From NCBI RefSeq assembly GCF_017876775.1, contig NZ_JAGIOP010000002.1, forward strand, positions 3,410,001-3,474,000: 64,000 nucleotides of DNA, in the 5' to 3' direction. The translations under genes and the position numbers were made by a program. The DNA is from Mycolicibacterium lutetiense (GTDB lineage Bacteria > Actinomycetota > Actinomycetes > Mycobacteriales > Mycobacteriaceae). Below are positions 8,695 to 17,594 of this stretch, one piece after another (position 1 is the first letter of the stretch; each line of letters starts with the position of its first letter). The notes beneath the pieces were generated by a model. It ran no database searches and was not told the origin of the DNA. It saw only the letters and a list, made by a program, of their open reading frames with translations.

Positions 8695-9474
8695 ATGACG
8701 CTGCAATTCGATCTGTCGGACCGACGGGTGCTGATCACCGGCGCCGGGCAGGGTGTCGGGCGGGGACTCGCCGACGCGTTCGGTGCCGCCGGGGCCACGG
8801 TGCTGGTCAACGACCTCCGGGCGGAGCGGGCCGAGACGGTGGCCGCCGAGCTGCGAGACGCGGGTGGCGACGCGGTAGCGGTGCCGTTCGACGTCACCGA
8901 CTATCGAGCAGTCACCGAGGCGATCGAGCCGGCCGGGCCCGTCGATGTCCTGGTCAACAATGCGGGCAATGCCGGCGCCGAGGGCTTTGCCGCCCGGATG
9001 CCGTTCGCTGACTCCACCCCCGCCGACTGGGAGCCCTTCCTGCAGGTGAATCTGTATGGCGTACTGAACTGCACGCGTGCGGTGCTGCCGACGATGGTGG
9101 AACGGCACTGGGGTCGGGTCGTGACGATCGTCTCGGATGCGGGTCGGACTGGGGACGCCAGCGGTGCGGTCTATGCGGCGGCCAAGGCCGGTGCGGCGGG
9201 CCTGACGCGGTCGATCGCGCTGGAGAACGGCCGGTACGGGATCACCGCCAACAACATCGCGCTGGGCACCATGCGTACGCCGCTCACCGAACCGTTGTGG
9301 GCCGAGATGGCCGACTCCCCGCAGGCCAAGGCGATCCTGTCGCGCTATCCGATCCGCAGGCCCGGCCTGCCCGAGGATGTCGCCTATCTGACGGTGCTGC
9401 TGGCCAGTGACCACGGTTCCTGGATCACCGGCCAGACGCTACCGGTCAACGGCGGCTACTCCTTCGCGATGTGA
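8695..9474 (+). CDS. Short-chain dehydrogenase/reductase
   Basis: A 259-aa classical SDR. It has TGAGQGVG (15-22) for NAD(P) binding, NNAG (88-91), and catalytic Ser147, Tyr160 and Lys164 (YAAAK), ending in the family's ITGQTLPVNGGYSF. The acidic residue after strand 2 (VNDLRAE) favours NAD(H). ATG 8695 is preceded by AGGAAGAG. It is divergent from the F420-type oxidoreductase, which suggests joint action on one substrate. The 3' end overlaps the convergent TetR gene by 36 bp. Confidence 0.9.
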   Translation: MTLQFDLSDRRVLITGAGQGVGRGLADAFGAAGATVLVNDLRAERAETVAAELRDAGGDAVAVPFDVTDYRAVTEAIEPAGPVDVLVNNAGNAGAEGFAARMPFADSTPADWEPFLQVNLYGVLNCTRAVLPTMVERHWGRVVTIVSDAGRTGDASGAVYAAAKAGAAGLTRSIALENGRYGITANNIALGTMRTPLTEPLWAEMADSPQAKAILSRYPIRRPGLPEDVAYLTVLLASDHGSWITGQTLPVNGGYSFAM

Positions 9475-10062
9475 GGTGGCCGGGGCTGCGGCGACGATTG
9501 CGGTGATGATGTCGAGGAGCTGCTCGTCGGAGGTGATCGTGCGGTCGCCGCGGGCCAGGGCCAGCATCAGCCCGCTGATGAAAGTCACCAGTACATAGGA
9601 CTTTTCGTCGATCAGGGCGGCCTCGGTATCGGCCGGGCAGAGCCCCGCCACGACGTTGCGGTGCAGTTCGAAGAACCGCTGTTGATTGTGGCTGAACGCC
9701 TCGGCCAGCCCGGCGTCGCGGCTCGACGGCATGACCAGCTCGTAGCGGGCCTTGCTGCGGATCAGGCGCGCCCCGGAACCGGACCGGATGACCAGGCGGG
9801 CCAGGCCGCGGGCATCGCCGTGGCTGCCCGAACCGGTGGCCGCGGTGAGGTCGGATAGGTCGAGATCGGCGATGCGGTTGGCCGCCGCCCGGATCAACGC
9901 CGCGCTGGTGCGGAAGTAGAACGACGTGGTCCCCTCGGCAACCCCGGCCCTGCGGTCGACCTTGAGGTGGGTGACGCCCTTGATGCCCTCACGAGCCAGC
10001 AGAGCGATTGCCGCATCACATAATTCGCGCCGGCGTTGTTCGGGGTTCTGTTTGCCTCCCAC
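9439..10062 (-). CDS. TetR-family regulator, last gene of the helR operon
   Basis: A 207-aa TetR-type repressor with an N-terminal helix-turn-helix (residues 8-55: QRRRELCDAAIALLAREGIK, then GVAEGTTSFYFR) and an all-helical ligand-binding C-terminal domain. It starts 7 nt after the stop of the FAD monooxygenase gene and should be translated from the same transcript. It could regulate this operon or the SDR whose 3' end it overlaps. The same subfamily (TTSFYFRT or TTSYYFRT motif) recurs at 42901-43542, so the window holds two related regulators. Confidence 0.88.
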   Translation of the reverse strand: MGGKQNPEQRRRELCDAAIALLAREGIKGVTHLKVDRRAGVAEGTTSFYFRTSAALIRAAANRIADLDLSDLTAATGSGSHGDARGLARLVIRSGSGARLIRSKARYELVMPSSRDAGLAEAFSHNQQRFFELHRNVVAGLCPADTEAALIDEKSYVLVTFISGLMLALARGDRTITSDEQLLDIITAIVAAAPATSHREGVAAVDR

Positions 10063-10069
10063 GCTGGAC

Positions 10070-11275
10070 CTAACGGCGGGCCGGCTCGGGCACGTGTTCC
10101 GGACGAATTCCGGTGCCCACCACGTATGCGGGGATCGCGGTGAGTTGGGGGAACCTGCGCAGGATGTTCACCAGGACTCCGGGCGGAGTGACCTCGGCGC
10201 CCGCCATCACCGGCGCCAGCACCTGACGATGCAGGATCCGTTGGACGCCTTGGGTAATGACGGTCGGCAGGGTGCGTTGGCGCTGCACCGCCGCCAGGTC
10301 GGATTCGGTGACCCGATGTTCGCGCAGCGGCTGGTACAGCAGGCGCGCGGTTGCCGCGGCGTCCTGGATCGCGACGTTGATCCCGATCCCGCCCGCCGGC
10401 GACATGGCGTGTGCGGCATCGCCGATGCACAGCAGGCCGTCGCGGTGCCACCGTGACAGGCGGTTGAGCTGGACATCGAGATGCTTGACGTCGTCCCACG
10501 AGGCGAGGGTGCTGACGTCGGCCTCGGGGATCAGCTCGGCGAGCTCGGCGTGAAAAGTGTCCAGGCCACGGCCCCGTAGTTCGGCGTCGCTGCCCTTCGG
10601 GATCAGGTAGGCGACCTGGAAGTAGCCGGTGCGCGGAATCATGATCAGCGCCCGGCCGGGTGCGGTGCGTGGGATCAGTGAGTACTGCCCATCCTCGTTG
10701 CGCGGCACCCGGAACCACCACACATCGAAGGGCACCGGGTAGTCCCGGGTCTCCAGCCCGGCCTCCTGCCTGACCAGCGACGTGCGCCCGTCGCAGGCGA
10801 CGGTGAGCTCGGCGCGCAGTTCGCCGTCCCCGTCGGGGCTGGTGTAACGCACCCCGGTGACGCGTTCACCGTCGCGCAGCAGTCCGGTCACCTCGGTCCG
10901 CATGCGCAGGGTGAAGTTGGGTTCGTTGCGGCCCGCGTCAGCCAGCAGATCGAGAAAGTCCCACTGCGGCACCATCGCCACGTACGGATGACGCTGGCGC
11001 AGCCGTCGGAAGTCGATGAACGTCACCGGTTCACCGTCGACCGGGAACTCGGCCTTCTCCACCTTGCTGTAGCCGATCTTGCTGAACTCGGCGAAGAGCC
11101 CCAGCTCGTCGAGCATGCGCATGGTGCTGGGATGCACGGTGTCCCCGCGGAAGTCGCGCAGGAAGTCGGCGTGCTTCTCCATGACGGTGACTTCCACCCC
11201 GCACCGGGCCAGGATCAGCCCGAGCATCATCCCGGCGGGTCCGCCGCCCACGATCGCGCAGGTGGTGTCAGGCAT
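10070..11275 (-). CDS. FAD-dependent aromatic-type monooxygenase
   Basis: A 401-aa flavoprotein of the p-hydroxybenzoate hydroxylase fold. It has GGGPAG (10-15) for ADP binding, CDGRTS (161-166) as the DG motif, and GDAAHAMSPAGGIG (285-298) as the GD/FAD-ribityl motif, so it should use NAD(P)H and O2 to hydroxylate a ring substrate. It overlaps helR by 8 bp and is followed 7 nt later by a TetR gene, so it is very likely in the RAE-controlled transcript. Rifampicin monooxygenase Rox has this fold, but this protein is clearly shorter. A role in modifying a rifamycin or other xenobiotic is only a hypothesis. Confidence 0.88.
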   Translation of the reverse strand: MPDTTCAIVGGGPAGMMLGLILARCGVEVTVMEKHADFLRDFRGDTVHPSTMRMLDELGLFAEFSKIGYSKVEKAEFPVDGEPVTFIDFRRLRQRHPYVAMVPQWDFLDLLADAGRNEPNFTLRMRTEVTGLLRDGERVTGVRYTSPDGDGELRAELTVACDGRTSLVRQEAGLETRDYPVPFDVWWFRVPRNEDGQYSLIPRTAPGRALIMIPRTGYFQVAYLIPKGSDAELRGRGLDTFHAELAELIPEADVSTLASWDDVKHLDVQLNRLSRWHRDGLLCIGDAAHAMSPAGGIGINVAIQDAAATARLLYQPLREHRVTESDLAAVQRQRTLPTVITQGVQRILHRQVLAPVMAGAEVTPPGVLVNILRRFPQLTAIPAYVVGTGIRPEHVPEPARR

Positions 11276-13442
11276 GTGCGAGTCCCTTCAGCGCGTCGGG
11301 CAGGGGTTCGGTGTGCAGCACGCCGAGGCGCTGCGTCGCGCGGGTGAGCGCGACATACAACTCGGCGGCGCCGCGGTCGCCGTCGGCCAGGATCCGTGCG
11401 GGCTCCACCACGAGCACGGCGTCGAACTCCAGGCCCTTGGTTTCCGACGGTGGGACCGTACCGGGCACCTCGGGCGGACCGATCACCACGCAGGTGCCGT
11501 CCCGCGTTGCCTCTTCGCGCACGAATTCCTCGACAGCCGAGGCGATTTCGTCGGCGGCAAGCTGACGTGACCAGGGCTGCACACCGCAGGACCGGACGGA
11601 CTCCGGCGGTTGGACCCCGGGCGCGAACTCCGCGAGCAGCGCCCCGGCCACCGCCATGATCTCGGCCGGCGTCCGGTAGTTGACCGACAGTGTCCGGTAG
11701 ATCCACCGGCCGGGCACATACGGCTCGAGCATCGCGTCCCAGGATCGGGCACCGGCGGCCGAGCGGCGCTGGGCCAGATCGCCGACCACCGTGAAGGACC
11801 GGCGCGGGCAACGACGCATGAGCACCCGCCAGTCCATCTCGGACAGTTCCTGGGCTTCGTCGACCACCACATGACCGTAGGTCCAATCCCGGTCGGCTGC
11901 AGCGCGTTCGGCCAGTTCGCGGGTGTCGCGTTCGAGGAACCGGTCGGCGAGGTCCTCGGCGTCGATCAGGTCGCTGGCCAGCAGGTGGTCTTCGTCGTCC
12001 ATCAGATCCTCGCGGGCGATCATCAGGTCGAGCACCCCGGCGGCGTACGCGGCTTCCTCGCGCCGTTCGCGTTCGGCGGCCTCCTCGCCCGCCTTGTCCC
12101 GGCCCAGCAGGTCGACCAGCTCGTCGAGCAGGGGGACGTCCGAGACGGTCCAGGCGCTGCCGTCGGCGCGGAACAGCCGAGGGTCGGCGCCGGCTGCCTT
12201 GAGCCGATCCGGTGACGAATACAGCGGGGCCAGCAGGGTCTCCGGGGTCAGAATCGGCCACAGTGCATCCAGTGCCGCAGCGAACGCGGCGTTGTCGTCG
12301 AGTTCGCCGACCACGCTGGCCCGCAGTTCCTCCCACGCCGCCTTGTCCTGGCGGCTCAACCAGCCCTTGCCGATGCGGGCGACGGCCCGCTCGGTGAGGA
12401 CGTAGGTGACGATGTCGCGGAACGTCGGGCGGGCCTCGTTGTGCGGCAACCCGGTTTCGCGAGCCTCCTCGATCGCCCACTGCGCGGTTTCGGCGTCGAT
12501 GCGCACGGTGACGTCGGGCAGCTCGATCAGGATGGGCTCGTCGGGAACCTCCTGGCGGTCGGCCACGGCGGCGGCCAGCACGTCGAGGATCTTCAACGAG
12601 CCCTTTATCGCGGCCACGTCGGGCGCGTCCTCGGTGGTGACCTGGAGACCGGGCACCAGGTCACCGGGCGTCATGAACACCGCATCAGACTCACCCAGCG
12701 AGGGCAGCACCCGGCCGATGTGGTGCAGGAACGCCTCGTTGGGCCCGACCACCAGCACACCGTGGCGTTCGATCCGCTCGCGGTGGGTGTAGAGCAGATA
12801 GGCCACCCGGTGCAGTGCCACCACGGTCTTGCCGGTGCCCGGGCCACCCTCGACCACGAGTACGCCGGTGTGCTCGCTGCGGATGACCTCGTCCTGTTCG
12901 GCCTGGATCGTCGCGACGATGTCGCGCATGCCCTCGCCGCGCGGGGCGTTCACCGCGGCCAGCAGTGCGGCATCACCTTCGTCACCGTCGGTGGGCCGGC
13001 CCAGCACTTCGTCGGTGAAATCGAGAACCCGGCGTCCCAGCGTGCGGAACTGGCGGCGTCGACGCATGTTCTCCGGGTGGGCCCCGGTCGCGGTATAGAA
13101 CGGCCGGGCCAACGGCGCCCGCCAGTCCAGCAACAACGATTCGTAATCGTCCTCGCGGTCGAAGATGCCCAGGCGCCCGACGTAGAGATGTTCCCCGGCA
13201 AGGGTTTCCAGCCGGCCGAAGCACAGGCCGTTGTCGGCTACGTCGAGCCGGTTGCCTTCCTTCGCCAACGCCAGCACTTCGGCGTCACGTTCCACCGCGC
13301 TGCCGCCGTGCTCACGCAGCGCGGCGCGGTACCGGTCACGCACCCGGACTCGCTCGGCGTCCAGGCGGTTGTAGAGCCCGTCGACGTAGGTCTGTTCGGT
13401 CTGTACTTCGATGTCGTGGTCGTCAGTTGGCACGTTCCCCAC
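11268..13442 (-). CDS. helR: HelR/HelD-type RNA polymerase-associated helicase-like ATPase
   Basis: A 724-aa UvrD/Rep-like superfamily I ATPase of the HelD family. An N-terminal charged helical region (residues about 10-60) fits the coiled coil that enters the RNA polymerase secondary channel in HelD proteins. Walker A is GGPGTGKT (199-206), a Walker B-like VVDEAQELSEMDWRVL lies near 525, and motifs V/VI (TKGLEFDAVLVVEP, LYVALTRATQRLGVLH) are C-terminal. HelR relatives remove rifamycin from RNA polymerase and confer tolerance. The RAE-like palindrome 52 bp upstream strongly supports this identity. The GTG at 13442 is used; a second GTG 12 nt downstream is possible. First gene of a probable helR-monooxygenase-TetR operon. 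Confidence 0.9.
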   Translation of the reverse strand: MGNVPTDDHDIEVQTEQTYVDGLYNRLDAERVRVRDRYRAALREHGGSAVERDAEVLALAKEGNRLDVADNGLCFGRLETLAGEHLYVGRLGIFDREDDYESLLLDWRAPLARPFYTATGAHPENMRRRRQFRTLGRRVLDFTDEVLGRPTDGDEGDAALLAAVNAPRGEGMRDIVATIQAEQDEVIRSEHTGVLVVEGGPGTGKTVVALHRVAYLLYTHRERIERHGVLVVGPNEAFLHHIGRVLPSLGESDAVFMTPGDLVPGLQVTTEDAPDVAAIKGSLKILDVLAAAVADRQEVPDEPILIELPDVTVRIDAETAQWAIEEARETGLPHNEARPTFRDIVTYVLTERAVARIGKGWLSRQDKAAWEELRASVVGELDDNAAFAAALDALWPILTPETLLAPLYSSPDRLKAAGADPRLFRADGSAWTVSDVPLLDELVDLLGRDKAGEEAAERERREEAAYAAGVLDLMIAREDLMDDEDHLLASDLIDAEDLADRFLERDTRELAERAAADRDWTYGHVVVDEAQELSEMDWRVLMRRCPRRSFTVVGDLAQRRSAAGARSWDAMLEPYVPGRWIYRTLSVNYRTPAEIMAVAGALLAEFAPGVQPPESVRSCGVQPWSRQLAADEIASAVEEFVREEATRDGTCVVIGPPEVPGTVPPSETKGLEFDAVLVVEPARILADGDRGAAELYVALTRATQRLGVLHTEPLPDALKGLAHA

Positions 13443-13493
13443 AGTTCCCTCGCTTATCCGTGGTTTGGTTCGGCCAGCGATTGTGCGCCATCA

Positions 13494-13518
13494 CCGGGGC
13501 CTTGCCGCAAGGCCCCGG
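13494..13518. promoter_or_regulatory. Rifamycin-associated element (RAE)-like palindrome
   Basis: CCGGGGCCTTGC (13494-13505) and GCAAGGCCCCGG (13507-13518) form perfect 12-bp arms around a single C. It sits 52 bp upstream of helR and 31 bp beyond the stop of the preceding helicase. The size, near-zero spacer and GGGGC/GCCCC ends resemble, from memory, the RAE found upstream of rifamycin-inducible genes in actinobacteria. A 1-nt loop and no T-run argue against a terminator. Confidence 0.75.
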
Positions 13519-13548
13519 GGTCGCGATAAAATCGGGGTAAGCAATCGC

Positions 13549-16089
13549 TCACCCCATCCGGCCCGCATCCACGATACGCAGCACCGCGGCACCTTCCTCG
13601 TCGCTGGCGGCGAGGTCCACTTCCACGTCAAAGCCCCAATCGTGATCTCCCGCCGGGTCTTCGAGGATTTGTCGCACACGCCACACCTGCGGCTGCCGGT
13701 CGAAGATCAGCAACGCCGGGCCGCGCGCGTCGGCTCCGGTGCCCACCTCGGCATGCTCGTCGAAGTACTCGTCGCCGACTTCGGCCCAGCGATCGGCTGT
13801 CCACCCGGATGAGGCGTCCAGCGTCCCGAGCTCGTCCCAACGTGCCCGGGCGAACAACTCCACCCGCCGGAACAACGCATTGCGCACCATCGCGGTGAAC
13901 GCCCGCTCGTTGCCGGTCAGCGGGCGCGGTCGGGCGGGCATGGCGACCGGAACGTCATGGGGTTGATCGGGGCTGGTCAGCTGTTCCCACTCGTCGAGGA
14001 GGCTGGAATCGACCTGGCGCACCAACTCACCGAGCCACTCGACGATGTCGGTCAGCGTCTCGGTGCGGGCGGCCGTCGGGACGCCCGAGCGCAGCGCCTT
14101 GAACGCGTCGGACAGGTAGCGCAGCACCGCTCCCTCGGAACGGGTCAGCCCGTAGATGCTGATGTACTCGCGGAAGGTCAGGGCCCGCTCCCACATTTCG
14201 CGCACCACGGACTTGGGGGACAAATGCCCGTCGGCCGCCCACGGGTTGGTCTGCCGGTACACCTCGTAGGTGTGACTCAGCAGCTCGGCCAGCGGCTTGG
14301 GATAGGTGACCTCGTCGAGTAGTTCGATGCGTTCGTCGTACTCGATGCCGTCGGCCTTCATCTGGGCGACCGCCTCGCCCCTGGCCTTGTTCAGTTGGGC
14401 GGCCAGGATCTGGCGGGGATCTTCCAGCGTGGCTTCGATCACCGAAACCACGTCTAAGGCAAAGCTTTCCGACTCCGTATCGAGCACATCGACCGCGGCC
14501 AGCGCGAAGGTAGACAGTGGTTGGTTGAGTGCGAAATCCGGCGGGAGGTCGACCGTCAGCCGGTAGCGACGGCCGTCCGCCTCAGGTTCGGCAAGCCGCT
14601 CCACCACACCGGCCTGCAGCAGGGAGCGGGCGATGCCGACCGCCTCCCGGATGTGCCGAAGCTGACGTTTGCGTGGTTCATGGTTGTCGGTGAGGAGTCG
14701 ACGCATCGCCGCGAACGGGTCACCGGGACGGTCGACCACATCGAGAATCATCGCCGTCGACACCCGCATGTTGCTGGTCAATGCTTCGGGGGCGGCGTCG
14801 ATCAGCCGGTTCATGGTGTTCTCGCCCCACGGAACCATGCCCTCAGGGGCCTTGCGCCGCACCAACTTTCGACGCTTCTTCGGGTCGTCGGCCACCTTGG
14901 CGAACTGTTTGAGGTTCTCCACCTCGTGGTCGGGCGCCTGCACCACGACGGTGCCCGCGGTGTCGTATCCGGCGCGCCCGGCCCGCCCGGCGATCTGATG
15001 GAACTCACGGGCGTTGAGCAACCGCATCCGGGTGCCGTCGTATTTGGACAGGGCCGAGAAGACGACGGTGCGGATCGGGACGTTGATACCGACGCCGAGG
15101 GTGTCGGTCCCGCAGATCACCTTGAGCAGCCCGGCCTGGGCCAGCTGTTCCACCAGCCGGCGGTACTTGGGCAGCATGCCGGCGTGGTGGACACCGATGC
15201 CGTGGCGCACGAGCCGGGACAACGTGGTCCCGAAGGTCGTGGAGAACCGGAAACCGCCGATCATGTCGGCGATCGCGGCCTTCTCCTCCTTGGTGCTGAC
15301 GTTGACGCTCATCAGCGCCTGGGCCCGTTCCAGCGCCGAGGCCTGGGTGAAGTGCACGACGTAGATCGGCGCCTGCAACGTGGCGAGCAACTCGGCGATG
15401 GTCTCGTGCATCGCCGTGGTGGCGTACGAGTAGAACAACGGCACCGGACGCTCAGCGCCGGCCACCAGTGCGGTCTCCCGCCCGGTGCGCCGGGTCAGGT
15501 CCTTGCGCAGGAAGTCGACGTCACCGAGCGTCGCCGACATCAACAGGAACTGGGCCTTGGGAAGTTCCAGCAGTGGCACCTGCCACGCCCAGCCGCGGTC
15601 CGGGTCGCCGTAGAAGTGGAACTCGTCCATCACCACGAGGCCGATGTCCGCGTCGGCTCCTTCACGCAGCGCAAGGTTGGCCAGGATCTCGGCGGTGCAG
15701 GCGATGATCGGCGCATCGGCGTTGACCGATGCGTCCCCGGTGAGCATGCCGACGTTGGCCGCGCCGAACACGTCGCACAGCGCGAAGAACTTCTCACTGA
15801 CCAGCGCCTTGATCGGGGCGGTGTAGAAACTGACGCGGTCCGCGGCGAGCGCCGCATAGATCGCCCCGGTGGCCACCAGGGATTTACCGGAACCCGTCGG
15901 CGTCGCGAGGATCACGTTCGCCCCGCTGACCAGTTCGATCAGCGCCTCTTCCTGCGCTGGGTACAGCGTGGTGCCGTTGGCTTCGGCCCAGGCGGCGAAG
16001 TCGGTGAACAAAGAGTCGGCGTCGTCAGCCTTGGCGTGTAGCGCCGACAGGTCGTTCGGGTCGTCGAAAAGGGGCTGGGTGGCGGTCAT
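13549..16089 (-). CDS. Ski2-like superfamily II helicase with DUF3516 C-terminus
   Basis: An 846-aa DEAD/DEAH-type helicase. Walker A is ATPTGSGKS (62-70), motif II is DEFH (155-158), motif III is SAT (LLMSATLGD), and the second RecA-like domain carries HHAGMLPKYRRLVEQLA and QIAGRAGRAG (motif VI). The remaining 450 residues match the DUF3516 region that defines an actinobacterial group usually called RNA helicase; direct evidence for RNA substrates is lacking. It is upstream of helR on the same strand, but the RAE between them suggests helR has its own promoter. ATG 16089 begins the family-typical N-terminus. Confidence 0.9.
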   Translation of the reverse strand: MTATQPLFDDPNDLSALHAKADDADSLFTDFAAWAEANGTTLYPAQEEALIELVSGANVILATPTGSGKSLVATGAIYAALAADRVSFYTAPIKALVSEKFFALCDVFGAANVGMLTGDASVNADAPIIACTAEILANLALREGADADIGLVVMDEFHFYGDPDRGWAWQVPLLELPKAQFLLMSATLGDVDFLRKDLTRRTGRETALVAGAERPVPLFYSYATTAMHETIAELLATLQAPIYVVHFTQASALERAQALMSVNVSTKEEKAAIADMIGGFRFSTTFGTTLSRLVRHGIGVHHAGMLPKYRRLVEQLAQAGLLKVICGTDTLGVGINVPIRTVVFSALSKYDGTRMRLLNAREFHQIAGRAGRAGYDTAGTVVVQAPDHEVENLKQFAKVADDPKKRRKLVRRKAPEGMVPWGENTMNRLIDAAPEALTSNMRVSTAMILDVVDRPGDPFAAMRRLLTDNHEPRKRQLRHIREAVGIARSLLQAGVVERLAEPEADGRRYRLTVDLPPDFALNQPLSTFALAAVDVLDTESESFALDVVSVIEATLEDPRQILAAQLNKARGEAVAQMKADGIEYDERIELLDEVTYPKPLAELLSHTYEVYRQTNPWAADGHLSPKSVVREMWERALTFREYISIYGLTRSEGAVLRYLSDAFKALRSGVPTAARTETLTDIVEWLGELVRQVDSSLLDEWEQLTSPDQPHDVPVAMPARPRPLTGNERAFTAMVRNALFRRVELFARARWDELGTLDASSGWTADRWAEVGDEYFDEHAEVGTGADARGPALLIFDRQPQVWRVRQILEDPAGDHDWGFDVEVDLAASDEEGAAVLRIVDAGRMG

Positions 16090-16176
16090 GTTGTTGACCA
16101 GCGTGCCAGGTTGGCCCGCACAGCCGCTCGGCCGCCACTGCGTTACGCACGCGAACTCCCTGCGGCCTGAGCGCCG

Positions 16177-16650
16177 TTAACCGAACTGGCCCGGCTGGTA
16201 GTCGCCGGCCGGCTGCTGAATGATCACGTTCAGGCGGTTGACGGTGTTCATGAAGGCGATCAGGCACACGAGCGCGGCCAGTTGATCTTCGTCGTAATGC
16301 TTGACCGCGTTCGCCCATATCTCGTCGCTGACCCCGCCCGCCGCGTCAGCGATCCGGGTGCCCTGCTCGGTGAGTTCCAGGGCCGCGCGTTCGGCTTCGG
16401 TGAACACCGTTGCCTCTCGCCACGCGGCGACCAGGTGGAGCCGCTGCTGGGTCTCCCCGGCGAGCACGGCGTCCTTGGTGTGCATGTCGGTGCAGAAGGC
16501 GCAGCCATTGATCTGGCTGGCGCGCAGCGCGACCAATTGCTGCGTTGCGTCGGGGAGTGTCGAGCCCGTGATCACCTTGCCCGCCGAGGTGACGTACTTG
16601 AGCATCTTGACGGCGGTCGGGTTCTCGAACAGGTTCAAACGGGCATCCAT
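16177..16650 (-). CDS. AhpD/carboxymuconolactone decarboxylase-like protein
   Basis: A 157-aa alkylhydroperoxidase D-like protein. The redox motif is Cys50-Ala-Phe-Cys53 with His57 (CAFCTDMH), the CxxC-x3-H signature of peroxidatic AhpD relatives as opposed to decarboxylases lacking the cysteines. It likely protects against peroxides or reactive nitrogen as an all-helical oligomer. ATG 16650 has GGAG 6 nt upstream and gives the standard family length. It is divergent from the membrane cyclase gene 80 bp away. Confidence 0.88.
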   Translation of the reverse strand: MDARLNLFENPTAVKMLKYVTSAGKVITGSTLPDATQQLVALRASQINGCAFCTDMHTKDAVLAGETQQRLHLVAAWREATVFTEAERAALELTEQGTRIADAAGGVSDEIWANAVKHYDEDQLAALVCLIAFMNTVNRLNVIIQQPAGDYQPGQFG

Positions 16651-16718
16651 GGTGCACTCCTGGTTGAAGGTGACTACACCCTCGAGACACCGCGACTCGA
16701 CGAAATGTGACATGCGGC

Positions 16719-16724
16719 GATAAT
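16719..16724 (+). promoter_or_regulatory. -10 element for a leaderless cyclase mRNA
   Basis: GATAAT ends 6 nt before the GTG at 16731. That spacing places transcription start on or next to the G of the start codon, as in the leaderless mRNAs common in mycobacteria. No Shine-Dalgarno sequence is present. Confidence 0.5.
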
Positions 16725-16730
16725 CAGCGG

Positions 16731-17594
16731 GTGCCGACACCGTCCACTGTTGAGGTTGTTCTGTTGGTGGTTGTCGTCGTGCTGTTCGCGGCGTTCGTCA
16801 CGTTCCTGGTGCTGTTCATCGTGAGCCGCCGACAGCTGACGACGGCCCGACGCGAGATCGAGAGCATGAAGCTCGAAGACGAGGACCGCCGTCGCAGGCG
16901 CCGTCGCGGCGTGGCCCCCTTGGCGATCAAGACGGTCTTTCAGACCGCGGACATGCTGATCAACAAGGGGCTGGGCGCAACGGTGCGCAACTCGATCGAG
17001 GATCTGGCCGGATGGGCCCAGGTGGAACGCCCGGACCTGGCTCGGCTGACCGCCGACGGGCGCGTCGTCATCGTCTTCTCCGACATCGAGGGCTCGACTG
17101 AGTACAACGCCGCGATGGGTGACCGCGCCTGGGTGAAGCTGCTGGAGAAGCACAACAAACTCGTCCAGACCCGCGTCGACCAGCACGGTGGTCATGTGGT
17201 GAAAACCCAGGGCGACGGGTTCATGATTGCGTTCGCCGGCCCGGAGAATGCCGTGCGATTCGCCACCGATGTGCAGGGTGCGCTCGCGGAGAACGCCCAG
17301 CGGTGGCAGGCGATCCGGGTGCGGATCGGCGTGCACATGGGCACGTCGGTGCGTCGGGGTGACGACTTGTTCGGGCTCGACGTCGCGATGGCCGCGCGCG
17401 TCGCCAGTCAGGCCGACGGCGGTGAGATCCTGGTCAGCGAACCGGTCGGGGACGCGGTCAGGCATCTCGACGGCATCGTCCTGGGTGCGGCCCGCGAAGT
17501 GGAACTGAAGGGCCTGCCGGGGACTCACCGGCTATATCCGGTCCTCAGCGTCGAGCAGCGGGCGCTGGAGGCGGCGGCTGGACGTGACGCGTGA
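16731..17594 (+). CDS. Membrane-anchored class III nucleotide cyclase
   Basis: A 287-aa adenylate or guanylate cyclase-like protein. One transmembrane helix (about 7-31) is followed by a basic linker (DRRRRRRRG, 52-60) and a class III catalytic domain (about 110-285). Metal ligands are Asp118 in FSDIEGST and Asp162 in GDGF, and Lys158 is a candidate base-selecting residue. The region [10 protein letters not shown] (214-223) has Ala219 where canonical cyclases have the transition-state Asn, while Arg223 is kept. The domain must homodimerise to be active. GTG 16731 is chosen from the adjacent -10. The 3' end overlaps the convergent cutinase gene by 50 bp. Confidence 0.88.
   Translation: MPTPSTVEVVLLVVVVVLFAAFVTFLVLFIVSRRQLTTARREIESMKLEDEDRRRRRRRGVAPLAIKTVFQTADMLINKGLGATVRNSIEDLAGWAQVERPDLARLTADGRVVIVFSDIEGSTEYNAAMGDRAWVKLLEKHNKLVQTRVDQHGGHVVKTQGDGFMIAFAGPENAVRFATDVQGALAENAQRWQAIRVRIGVHMGTSVRRGDDLFGLDVAMAARVASQADGGEILVSEPVGDAVRHLDGIVLGAAREVELKGLPGTHRLYPVLSVEQRALEAAAGRDA

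Noticed and set aside
10070..11275. The FAD monooxygenase as a true rifampicin monooxygenase (Rox)
   Set aside because: At 401 aa it is clearly shorter than the Rox proteins I know, and no Rox-specific motif could be confirmed by eye. Kept as an untyped monooxygenase.
13494..13518. The palindrome before helR as a transcription terminator of the upstream helicase
   Set aside because: The loop would be one base and no T-run follows. Position and sequence fit a rifamycin-associated element better.
12441..13529. Long plus-strand open frame opposite helR
   Set aside because: High-GC coding DNA leaves long open antisense frames. The minus strand encodes a complete HelD-family protein, and the plus frame matches nothing recognisable.
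14521..16041. 506-codon plus-strand open frame opposite the DUF3516 helicase
   Set aside because: It is antisense to helicase motifs, and its translation is compositionally biased and His/Gln/Arg-rich without domains.
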